DNA of 51,828 bases from Candidatus Fermentithermobacillaceae bacterium UBA3907 (GTDB lineage: Bacteria; Bacillota; Sulfobacillia; Fermentithermobacillales; Fermentithermobacillaceae). A program made the position numbers and the translations under genes. Numbering within the stretch: the first letter of the stretch is position 1; each line of letters begins with the position of its first letter. The stretch is taken from positions 1 to 51,828 of the forward strand of contig DGFF01000011.1 of NCBI GenBank assembly GCA_002391545.1, given 5' to 3'. The notes beneath the pieces were generated by a model. The model had not been told where the DNA came from. It was given only the letters and a program-made list of their open reading frames with translations, and did no database searches. This document shows, in pieces, positions 45,447 through 51,828 of the stretch.

Positions 45447-46472
45447 ATGGATAGAGACATGAAACTTGAAACGGGCAAGATTCCCATGCACATTCTTGAG
45501 GAAATTGTGTTTCACAATATCGGTAAGGCAAGGGAAGAGGTTGTGCTTTCGCCAGGTATCGGTGAGGATGCGGCAGCCATTGATTTGGGATCAGAGCTAC
45601 TTTTGGCAACTACAGATCCTATTACTGGCGCGCAGGAGAAAGCGGGATGGTTGGCAGTCAAAGTGTCACTAAATGATATTGCAGCAGCCGGCGGAGAACC
45701 AATCTGTTTACTGGTTACTCTGTTATTGCCAGAAGACGCTCGATTGTCGGACCTATATGAGATAGTAGCGGATATAAACGAGGCTTGTCTGGAAGAAGGG
45801 GTTCAAGTAGCGGGAGGACATACCGAAGTTACTCCTGGTTTGCTGCAGCCAGTGATAAGTGTGGCTGCCCTTGGCAAGACAAGAAATCGAAGGATTTTGA
45901 GTTCTGCAGATGCGAAAGTTGGCGACGATATTGTGGTCACCAAGTGGGCCGGAATGGAAGGTACATCTATACTGGTGCGAGATTTCAGGCATATTTTCCG
46001 AGAAATTCTCGATGAAAGCGCTATAAGGGAGGCTGAAGACCTCTTCAAGATGATAAGCGTTACTAAAGACGGGAAGATTGCAGCGGAACACGGTGCAAAT
46101 GCGTCTCATGACGCTACCGAAGGCGGGGTTCTAGGCGCCATATATGAGATCTGTCAGGCATCGGGTTTAGGGGCTATAGTTTACGGTGATGAAATTCCTG
46201 TTCTTCCCGTAACCAGGGAAGTGGCTGAATTTTGCAATATAGATCCTTTGAAGTTGATTTCATCTGGATGTTTGGTGGTTACTACTTCTAAGGGTACAGA
46301 GTTGTGTAAGGCGTACGAAGACATGGGTATTAATGCAAGTGTTGTAGGTGTTATTACGTCAGGGGAAATGGAGATAATACGACGTCATGGAAATGCTCCC
46401 CTGGGTCCTCCTGGACCGGATCATCTTTGGTACGCTAGGAGGTATTTGGAGAGTTTAATTCAAGGGCAGTAG
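45447..46472 (+). CDS. AIR-synthase-fold protein, HypE-like
   Basis: Protein of 341 residues of the PurM/HypE/SelD/ThiL ATP-binding fold. The N-terminal SPGIGEDAAAIDLGSELLLATTDP binds Mg-ATP, VKVSLNDIAAAGGEP forms the dimer core, and GANASHDATEGGVLGAIYEI starts the C-domain. HypE ends in a modified cysteine (PRIC), but this protein ends LESLIQGQ without cysteine and no hyp genes are nearby. It therefore belongs to the AIR synthase-related group of unknown substrate. ATG after CGGAGGC. It may lead into the AAA operon 62 bases later. Confidence 0.82.
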   Translation: MDRDMKLETGKIPMHILEEIVFHNIGKAREEVVLSPGIGEDAAAIDLGSELLLATTDPITGAQEKAGWLAVKVSLNDIAAAGGEPICLLVTLLLPEDARLSDLYEIVADINEACLEEGVQVAGGHTEVTPGLLQPVISVAALGKTRNRRILSSADAKVGDDIVVTKWAGMEGTSILVRDFRHIFREILDESAIREAEDLFKMISVTKDGKIAAEHGANASHDATEGGVLGAIYEICQASGLGAIVYGDEIPVLPVTREVAEFCNIDPLKLISSGCLVVTTSKGTELCKAYEDMGINASVVGVITSGEMEIIRRHGNAPLGPPGPDHLWYARRYLESLIQGQ

Positions 46473-46534
46473 TTTTAGCGGTTTCCCCCAGAGCAGGGCC
46501 TACAATCCTTGCAGGGGACGCGAGGTGTTAAACG

Positions 46535-47398
46535 GTGTGGTTTGTATGGTTTCCTATAGGGTTAGCTGTCCTTGCATGGTTTGGGTATGTATGGATAAAA
46601 ACTCTTGTAACTAAATATGAACATACAATAGAATCTATAATACTCCTCGGTGTACTCTTAGTTACAGGTGTAATTCTAGGTTTGAACATTTCCTATGCTG
46701 TTGCCCCCGAGTGGACGTTGTGGCCAAGGATTGTTCTAACGGCAAGTCTAGGCTTTGGTCTTTTCATTGTTTTTTCTTACGTGGCGGTGAATCTTTGGTG
46801 CTCACTTTTGGCAAGCGGGTTCGATGAGAAAATCGAACTTCTTGAAGAAGAGGCTGCTAAAATTGAGCAACGTTTGGCATTCCTCCGCTTGGCCGAGGTG
46901 AGCAAAAATGATAGAAGTTACTCTCCAAAGGTAGATTATGAAAAAGAGGCCCAAGATGTGGTTGACATAGATTCGCTAGAAGAACTGAGAAAGTTTGTTG
47001 AGAGTTGGCAGCAGGCTGGGGGCGAGGCTAGGGTTCGTTCAATTAAAGTAACGGAATGGCGAGAAGAAGTAGTGCGAATGTCAGACCAAGATCTCAAAGA
47101 TGAGGAAGAGGCCCTCATTTTGGAGATTAATAGCGAGGTTGACGAAGGAAAGAAGGATCAGGCTCAAGCACGATTGGCTGTGCTAAAGATCGAGAGTCTG
47201 CGACGGGATATGAGGCGTTCTACCAGACGTGAAGAACGTCAAAGGATTGAAGGACCAACAAAGATCTACCCAACATCTGAAATGGAATACCTGCATAATA
47301 GGCTGCGGGAGATAAATGCTGAAATTCAGCAGATAGAAGAAGAGAAACAAGCGTTTTTTGAAGGCATAATTAAATTATCATGGAGGGAACGTCCATGA
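46535..47398 (+). CDS. Membrane and coiled-coil protein of the AAA operon, unknown
   Basis: Protein of 287 residues. Three hydrophobic segments (about 3-22, 34-54, 65-92) precede a long charged coiled coil (about 98-130, 185-235, 255-280) rich in Glu, Lys and Arg. No family recognised. The C-terminal part should lie in the cytoplasm and could anchor the AAA ATPase to the membrane. GTG start after GAGGTG. Its stop overlaps the DUF1257 gene as ATGA, which puts it in the same operon. Confidence 0.72.
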   Translation: MWFVWFPIGLAVLAWFGYVWIKTLVTKYEHTIESIILLGVLLVTGVILGLNISYAVAPEWTLWPRIVLTASLGFGLFIVFSYVAVNLWCSLLASGFDEKIELLEEEAAKIEQRLAFLRLAEVSKNDRSYSPKVDYEKEAQDVVDIDSLEELRKFVESWQQAGGEARVRSIKVTEWREEVVRMSDQDLKDEEEALILEINSEVDEGKKDQAQARLAVLKIESLRRDMRRSTRREERQRIEGPTKIYPTSEMEYLHNRLREINAEIQQIEEEKQAFFEGIIKLSWRERP

Positions 47399-47835
47399 GC
47401 CATATAAGCTCGTACGATACTGACATAGTGCTTCAGACGGCGGTCCTACATGGCCGTCCAGTTGAAGAAGATCCAGGGTGGGAGATACTTCAGGAAGCCA
47501 TCTATGCGTGCGCTGAGGAGATGGATTTGGAGGTGGGGCGCACCATAAGAGATTACTATGGGAGACTTGTCTATTGTGATTGGTCCCTATCTGGCCCTAC
47601 TTTTGATCGTGGTGTAGGAATAAAGGTAGATAGAAAAACAGGCAGGGTCATGTTTCTGTGCGATACCTACGGTGGCTATGATCTACTAGCGAGAAGAATT
47701 AGGGATAGAATTGTCCAAAATTTCACGGCGCTATGTGTGACAAAGGCCCTTTCTGCTCTCAACTACGATGTTGAACTGGAGGAACTGAGGGATCCGATTG
47801 AGGGCAAGAAAGTGTTTGTAAAGGGAGTGCTGTGA
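47395..47835 (+). CDS. DUF1257 (Ycf35-like) family protein
   Basis: About 146 residues. MSHISSYDTDI at the start, a central VYCDWSLSGPTFDRGVGIKVD and the C-terminal NFTALCVTKALSALNYDVEL resemble DUF1257, the family of plastid Ycf35 (typically beginning MSHFSTI-T). Soluble, no membrane segment. ATG at 47395 after GGAGGGAAC, overlapping the upstream stop. Its own stop overlaps the next start. In other bacteria this family is found next to DUF2997, as here. Function unknown. Confidence 0.75.
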   Translation: MSHISSYDTDIVLQTAVLHGRPVEEDPGWEILQEAIYACAEEMDLEVGRTIRDYYGRLVYCDWSLSGPTFDRGVGIKVDRKTGRVMFLCDTYGGYDLLARRIRDRIVQNFTALCVTKALSALNYDVELEELRDPIEGKKVFVKGVL

Positions 47836-48071
47836 TGACGAGGGAGATACGTATTAATATTGGGGCAGAAGGGCGCATGACAATAGAATTCGTAGGATTT
47901 CCAGGAGAAACTTGCTTTGACGAAGCTGAGCTCTTGGCTGGCATTTTAAAAGAAATGGGCCTGTGGGCAGTTCCGATAACAGTGACCCCGAAAACTGCTG
48001 AGGAGATAGCTTTAGAAGTAGACGAAGCTGGGCAAGAAATTGATGAAAAAAAGAGGGTGTCTCATTCTTGA
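47835..48071 (+). CDS. DUF2997-like small protein
   Basis: About 78 residues. INIGAEGRMTIEFVGFPGETCFDEAELL follows the DUF2997 pattern (short beta hairpin, then G-F-x-G-x-x-C and a helix). The cysteine in GETCFDEA is the conserved one. The C-terminus has an extension (KTAEEIALEVDEAGQEIDEKKR) beyond the usual length. ATG at 47835 directly overlaps the DUF1257 stop; GTG at 47832 is an alternative. Function unknown. Confidence 0.75.
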   Translation: MTREIRINIGAEGRMTIEFVGFPGETCFDEAELLAGILKEMGLWAVPITVTPKTAEEIALEVDEAGQEIDEKKRVSHS

Positions 48072-48235
48072 CAGTGACCACTATTCCGCTAGAGTCGTAT
48101 ATCGAAGTAGAAATAGAAAATGATGTTATTGTGATTTTCGAGAGAGCAGGCGATGGTAAGACCCAGGAGCTTGTAGATTTGCTTAGGCGGTACGGGTTGG
48201 ATTTGACTGTTCGCGTTAACGCTCTTTGTGGTTAA
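48068..48235 (+). CDS. 55-residue protein between DUF2997 and the AAA ATPase
   Basis: A frame from TTG at 48068 to TAA at 48233-48235 fills the gap between two operon genes. TTG overlaps the previous TGA as TTGA, the same coupling as in its neighbours. The product has a beta-rich N-terminus (SYIEVEIENDVIVIFERAG), then a helix (TQELVDLLRRYGLDL) and ends in NALCG. A GTG at 48074 is an alternative start. No family recognised. The even fit into the operon argues for a real gene. Confidence 0.6.
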   Translation: MTVTTIPLESYIEVEIENDVIVIFERAGDGKTQELVDLLRRYGLDLTVRVNALCG

Positions 48236-48246
48236 GGAGGTATAAC

Positions 48247-49953
48247 TTGTACGAAAACTATTTAGATGATTCCTGGATAAGGCAAGGGGTGGTTAAGCGC
48301 AAAGCCAATTATTCTCCTATTATATGCTTTGAGACTGTAGACCCTAAAAGGATATATCAACTTAAGTCTTTTGCATTGTCGGATCCAGATTTTGCGCATA
48401 TTGAAAACATATTCTTGTACGATCCATGGGACGGATTGGGCATGCTTAGGATGGGCAGCGAGGGTCCGCGTTTTGAGCCTATCAAGAAGCGGATCCCTAC
48501 ACAAACTGCATTGTCCTCTAGAACTAGGACAGAGGTTTCCACTGATATACAGGCCCTTAAGGCGGCTTTAAAAGAGGTGGACAGCTACTTAAAGGTGTCC
48601 CCTACCCTTTTTATTCTGCAGAATCTTTCTGAGGTAAGGGAGTACGACACCGGATTCCAAGCGGCTCTAAGGGCGTGGGCAATAGATCCGTATATTACTG
48701 CTAAAGGCTCCTCGGTCATGATTCTTACTCAAGATGTGTCTCGTCTCATGGACGAATTTACCAAAGAGTTTTGCGTCATCATTGAAGTGGATCCTTCTAG
48801 CCATGATGAAAGATCGAAACTCATAGAGTCTGTCGCTATGGAACTTGGGGTATCCATAGATGGCTCGAAATTGGAAGCTGCAACGGTAGCCATGTCTGGG
48901 CTGAACTTGCATCAGATCGAAAGCATTTTGCTTGAGTCGTATCAAAGGACCAAGGATTTTGATCCCAATGTGATGAAGGAACTTAAATCTGAGATGGTGA
49001 AACGATCTAAAATACTGGAGGTGCGGGATCCGCAATACACGTTTGGCGATATTGGCGGTTATCACGCGATCAAGGACTTTATCATAAAATACATGATTAA
49101 CGTGCTTAAGCGGCCGGAGAGAGCCAGGCATTTTGGACTTGGCTTGCCGAAAGGGCTTTTGTTTTTCGGACCTCCTGGTACAGGAAAGAGCTTGTTTGCC
49201 AATGCTCTTGCCAGCGAAGTTCAGCTTCCTTTCATAAATCTGGTTACAGAGAACATATACTCAAAATGGCTAGGTGAGTCAGGACAAAACATGAAAAACG
49301 CGATTACTTTGGCAGAAAAAATGTCTCCTGCCATAGTTTTTGTTGATGAGATAGATAGGTTTGGCAAGAGAACTGGGGCAGCGGCAGGTTCGGCTGAAGA
49401 AGAAACTCAGAGGGTGTTTTCCCAGTTTCTCGAGTGGCTAGGTATGCCTGATAGGTCTGCCATAATAGTTGGTACTACTAACGTTCCAGAGCACTTGGAT
49501 GACGCGTTTTTGCGGGCAGGGAGATTTGATTACAAGATTCCCTTTTTGTACCCAGGACCTCAAGCTAGGCACGAGATTCTCATGGTACACTTAGGATTAA
49601 CAGAAGGGTCCAGCAAGAAACGGGCTCCTCTGGAAATCGGAGAGGACGAGATCGGAGATTTTCTATGGGAAGAGATCGTACCGTTGACCCATAATTTTTC
49701 CTGTGCTGAGTTGGAAGAATTGATAATTAGGTCCAAGAGGATTGCGTTTGATAAAGAGAAAGATGCGATTGGAAAGCAAGAAATTTTACAGGCTACGAAG
49801 ACCTTTAGAATTGATTCGTCATACCGAAAGCATGTAGTTGAGATGTGCATGCAACAGGCGAGAAGGTTTACTGACGATCAGTCTTTTCTTGACGCTATTG
49901 AAGAAGAGAATAGAATGTATGAGAATAGTAGGAAGAGTTCTTTGGCGCGATAG
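48247..49953 (+). CDS. Ycf46-like AAA ATPase
   Basis: About 568 residues in two parts. Residues about 40-260 look like a degenerate AAA domain: a Walker B-like strand (PTLFILQNLSEV), a sensor-like MILTQDVSRL and a lid helix, without a P-loop. Residues 270-540 are an intact AAA module: Walker A GPPGTGKS (308-315), pore-loop-like IYSKWLGESGQNM, Walker B IVFVDEID (Asp367, Glu368), sensor 1 IIVGTTN and arginine finger LRAGRFD. This is the plan of Ycf46/SpoVK-type proteins. TTG at 48247 lies six bases after AAGGAGG. Last gene of the five-gene operon. Confidence 0.85.
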   Translation: MYENYLDDSWIRQGVVKRKANYSPIICFETVDPKRIYQLKSFALSDPDFAHIENIFLYDPWDGLGMLRMGSEGPRFEPIKKRIPTQTALSSRTRTEVSTDIQALKAALKEVDSYLKVSPTLFILQNLSEVREYDTGFQAALRAWAIDPYITAKGSSVMILTQDVSRLMDEFTKEFCVIIEVDPSSHDERSKLIESVAMELGVSIDGSKLEAATVAMSGLNLHQIESILLESYQRTKDFDPNVMKELKSEMVKRSKILEVRDPQYTFGDIGGYHAIKDFIIKYMINVLKRPERARHFGLGLPKGLLFFGPPGTGKSLFANALASEVQLPFINLVTENIYSKWLGESGQNMKNAITLAEKMSPAIVFVDEIDRFGKRTGAAAGSAEEETQRVFSQFLEWLGMPDRSAIIVGTTNVPEHLDDAFLRAGRFDYKIPFLYPGPQARHEILMVHLGLTEGSSKKRAPLEIGEDEIGDFLWEEIVPLTHNFSCAELEELIIRSKRIAFDKEKDAIGKQEILQATKTFRIDSSYRKHVVEMCMQQARRFTDDQSFLDAIEEENRMYENSRKSSLAR

Positions 49954-50021
49954 CAGTTTATATATTACTTGAATTATCACAGATTATTAAAAGATTATTA
50001 CAAAGGAAGAAGGAGTGTTAG

Positions 50022-50261
50022 GTGAAGGAAAAGGTACAAGAAGTTTTGGAGAAAATCAGACCATCTCTCCAGTTTGATGGTGGGGATGTAGAATTGGTTG
50101 ACGTAACTGAAGATGGAATTGTGAAGGTGAGGCTTACCGGTGCATGTGGGTCGTGTCCCTTTGCTACCATGACGTTGAAGGCTGGAATAGAGCGCATTTT
50201 GAAGCAAGAGATTCCAGAAATTAAAGAAGTACAAGAAGTAAGTGCTTCACGGTCTATCTAG
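50022..50261 (+). CDS. NFU/NifU C-terminal-type Fe-S scaffold protein
   Basis: Protein of 79 residues. The whole protein is one NifU-like domain. RPSLQFDGGDVELVDV precedes the cluster-binding CxxC in GACGSCPFATMTL, and GIERILKQEIPEIKEV closes the fold. It carries and delivers [4Fe-4S] clusters as a dimer. GTG start after GAAGGAG. Possible client in this window: the PflX-type and DinG-like Fe-S proteins, by inference only. Confidence 0.95.
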   Translation: MKEKVQEVLEKIRPSLQFDGGDVELVDVTEDGIVKVRLTGACGSCPFATMTLKAGIERILKQEIPEIKEVQEVSASRSI

Positions 50262-50379
50262 GATAGCATCAAAATGATACCATTAAGAATCGGCGTGGTA
50301 CCTTATAGGCGTACTGCTTAAGTGGGGTCATCGTTTCCCACCCTTATTTATTGGGGCATCTGAAAGAGGTGCTTACCAG

Positions 50380-51456
50380 TTGGAAACAAATGGGGAGAAG
50401 TTCTCAGTGGATGTAAAGAAGATTATTGTAGGTGGCTTAGTGTCGTTAGCGCTAAGCCTATCTTGTATATGGCTAATTATGAAATTCACTGGCGCTGAAA
50501 GTATACGCATGAACCTTTCTACAATTGGTTTGTCTACGATACTTTTTTCGCTTATGCTTGTGGCTGCAAGTTGGGTAGTCGATGCTATGAAACTAAAGAT
50601 CCTTAGCGCTGCCATGGGCGGGCATGTGGGTATTTGGGATGCAATCAAGATAACAGTTGCAGGTTCCTTTGTTGCAGGCATTACGCCGTTTGATTCAGGA
50701 GGAGAGCCTCTCAAGATTTATTTTCTTCACAAGCGCGATTTGGGCATAGGGGGAGCTACTGCAGTTGTCACTTTAGGCGCTCTCTTGCATAGCATTGCCC
50801 GTTTCATTTTGTGGCTGTCTGCACCAATTTTGCTGTTGGTAACAGGCACCAAGTTAGGGTTTTCCGCCGCAGCCAAGACTACGATTGCAATTGGTGTGTC
50901 CTTATACATGCTTTTGATGGCATTGATAATTGCAATGATAGTATGGCCTCAGTGGGTCGAAATAGTTACCAAGAAGTTGCTGGGCATGAAGGTAATAAGG
51001 AAAGTGGTGCCGGAATCATTAGTAAATTCCATAATTGAGAAGGTAGAAACCAGCGTAAAGGAGTTTAGGGAAGGGATAGATAAAGTAAAAGAAAGTGGTA
51101 GCCACGCAGTAATCGCGTTGGTTCTGAGTATAGCGTATTGGCTTTTGATCATCTCTGTCCCTGTTCTCATAGTTCGTTCCATGGTTCCGCAGGTTTCGTA
51201 TGCTGAAGTTTTCTTTGTGTCTATGACCGTTTATCTTGTTATGGCTTTTATACCTACCCCTGGTTCAAGTGGAGGAGCAGAGGCTGGATCTGCCTTCTTC
51301 TTTTCGACCATATTGCCTTCGAGGCTGCTAGGGGCTTTTGTAGTGATTTGGCGTGTTATCACTTATTACTTTACAATGGTAGTAGGAGCCATAGTAATTG
51401 CTTCGGAGACTATAAGTTGGTCAATGAAAAAGTCCCAGCCTAGTGAGTTAGATTGA
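50380..51456 (+). CDS. YbhN/AglD-type (UPF0104, flippase-like domain) membrane protein
   Basis: Protein of 358 residues with about eight membrane segments. AGSFVAGITPFDSGGEPLKIYFL and AFIPTPGSSGGAEAGSAFFFS are the two conserved motifs of the lysylphosphatidylglycerol synthase TM/UPF0104 family. Members are linked to lipid flipping or lipid-linked glycan work. The MprF catalytic domain is absent. TTG start after AAAGAGGTG. Confidence 0.87.
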   Translation: METNGEKFSVDVKKIIVGGLVSLALSLSCIWLIMKFTGAESIRMNLSTIGLSTILFSLMLVAASWVVDAMKLKILSAAMGGHVGIWDAIKITVAGSFVAGITPFDSGGEPLKIYFLHKRDLGIGGATAVVTLGALLHSIARFILWLSAPILLLVTGTKLGFSAAAKTTIAIGVSLYMLLMALIIAMIVWPQWVEIVTKKLLGMKVIRKVVPESLVNSIIEKVETSVKEFREGIDKVKESGSHAVIALVLSIAYWLLIISVPVLIVRSMVPQVSYAEVFFVSMTVYLVMAFIPTPGSSGGAEAGSAFFFSTILPSRLLGAFVVIWRVITYYFTMVVGAIVIASETISWSMKKSQPSELD

Positions 51457-51535
51457 AGTATCGGGAACCCTTTTGGGATATAATAATGATGTGGTCAGTG
51501 TTTTTACTGGGTGAACATTTGCAGGGCTAATTTGT

Positions 51536-51564
51536 TTGACGAAATCCTCTGCTTTAGGTATACT
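51536..51564 (+). promoter_or_regulatory. Promoter of the tRNA operon
   Basis: TTGACG at 51536-51541, 17-base spacer, TATACT at 51559-51564, 30 bases before tRNA-Val. Confidence 0.75.
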
Positions 51565-51593
51565 ATCTCACGAGCCACTTATGTGGCGTACTT

Positions 51594-51668
51594 GGGCGAA
51601 TAGCTCAGCGGGAGAGCACCTGCCTTACACGCAGGGGGTCACAGGTTCAATCCCTGTTTCGCCCACCA
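51594..51668 (+). tRNA. tRNA-Val (anticodon UAC)
   Basis: Acceptor GGGCGAA pairs with TTCGCCC, D-arm GCTC/GAGC, anticodon stem CCTGC/GCAGG with loop CTTACAC, T-arm ACAGG/CCTGT with TTCAATC loop. Discriminator A and CCA are encoded. Confidence 0.96.
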
Positions 51669-51678
51669 ACGAGAACGC

Positions 51679-51756
51679 GGAGGCGTGGTGTAGCCGGTCT
51701 AACATACGTGCCTGTCACGCACGAGATCGCGGGTTCAAATCCCGTCGCCTCCGCCA
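51679..51756 (+). tRNA. tRNA-Asp (anticodon GUC)
   Basis: Acceptor GGAGGCG pairs with CGCCTCC, anticodon stem CGTGC/GCACG with loop CTGTCAC, T-arm GCGGG/CCCGT with TTCAAAT loop. Discriminator G, CCA encoded. Ten bases after tRNA-Val. Confidence 0.96.
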
Positions 51757-51803
51757 TACTATCTCAAGGGGTAAGAGGTGTACTGGCTAGGACAAGAGGT
51801 TAT

Positions 51804-51828
51804 GCCGCGGTAGCTCAGTCGGTAGAGC
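51804..51828 (+). tRNA. 5' part of a third tRNA, cut by the window end
   Basis: GCCGCGGTAGCTCAGTCGGTAGAGC has a 7-base acceptor strand, TA, and a complete D-arm (GCTC/GAGC). The anticodon is outside the window, so identity is unknown. Confidence 0.8.

Noticed and set aside
45447..46472. Hydrogenase maturation factor HypE
   Set aside because: The C-terminal cysteine motif of HypE is absent and no other hyp genes are nearby, so only the fold is assigned.
51479..51484. TATAAT after the YbhN-type gene as a second tRNA promoter
   Set aside because: The nearest TTGAAG is 20 bases away; the pair at 51536-51564 is far better placed.
1..51828. CRISPR arrays, insertion sequences, prophage or integrase genes
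   Set aside because: No regularly spaced direct repeats, transposase motifs or terminal inverted repeats were seen on either strand.

Overview
The window (about 52 kb, roughly mid-40s % GC by eye) is dense bacterial chromosome. It has about 44 protein genes, two complete tRNA genes and the start of a third. I see no insertion sequence, prophage, CRISPR array or rRNA. Several traits point to Bacillota, probably a deep clostridial or thermophilic lineage: strong Shine-Dalgarno sites with many GTG and TTG starts, sigma-A type promoters, a Gram-positive (Cheo-type) LexA box, a lipoprotein with PrcB-like and Gmad2-like domains, and tRNAs with encoded CCA. This placement is inference and I cannot name a genus.

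Layout. 1-1139 (-): a class V aminotransferase cut by the left edge. 1368-4740 (+): two CNNM/CBS membrane proteins and a divergent YchF-type NTPase. 4748-8103 (-): a MacB/FtsX-type ABC exporter. 8340-9134 (+): a YycJ-type metallo-hydrolase. 9142-12372 (-): a MutL (glutamate mutase L)-type ASKHA protein and an unclassified multi-barrel protein. 12623-14508 (+): speH, ndk and a DUF72 protein. 14519-15754 (-): a DUF401 permease. 15958-19525 (+): a DinG-like exonuclease whose helicase half has lost its ATPase motifs, then three small genes.

19666-31542 (+) is one long same-strand run. It holds folD, a cyclodeaminase-type cyclohydrolase, a ribokinase-like kinase, a nucleoside hydrolase, a complete BMP-type nucleoside ABC importer, a second nucleoside hydrolase, an amidohydrolase/deaminase and a methionine gamma-lyase-like enzyme. 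Read together this is a nucleoside uptake and breakdown locus: import, removal and phosphorylation of ribose, base deamination, and folate one-carbon handling.

31610-39891 holds an exported metallophosphoesterase/beta-propeller protein, a GT4 glycosyltransferase, a lipoprotein, a PHP phosphoesterase, a small HipA/PI4K-like kinase, a PflX-type radical SAM protein and a di-FMN-binding membrane protein. 39947-44658 (+) is an SOS mutagenesis cassette: promoter, LexA box, ImuB-like protein, DUF6504-like protein and DnaE2-type polymerase. 44694-46472 holds an RsmD-like methyltransferase and a HypE-like protein.

46535-49953 (+) is a tightly overlapping five-gene operon: membrane/coiled-coil protein, DUF1257 (Ycf35-like), DUF2997, a 55-residue protein and a Ycf46-like AAA ATPase. 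I consider it the best candidate for an undescribed system. The window ends with an NFU-type Fe-S scaffold, a YbhN/AglD-type membrane protein, and a tRNA operon (Val, Asp, then a truncated tRNA) behind a near-consensus promoter.
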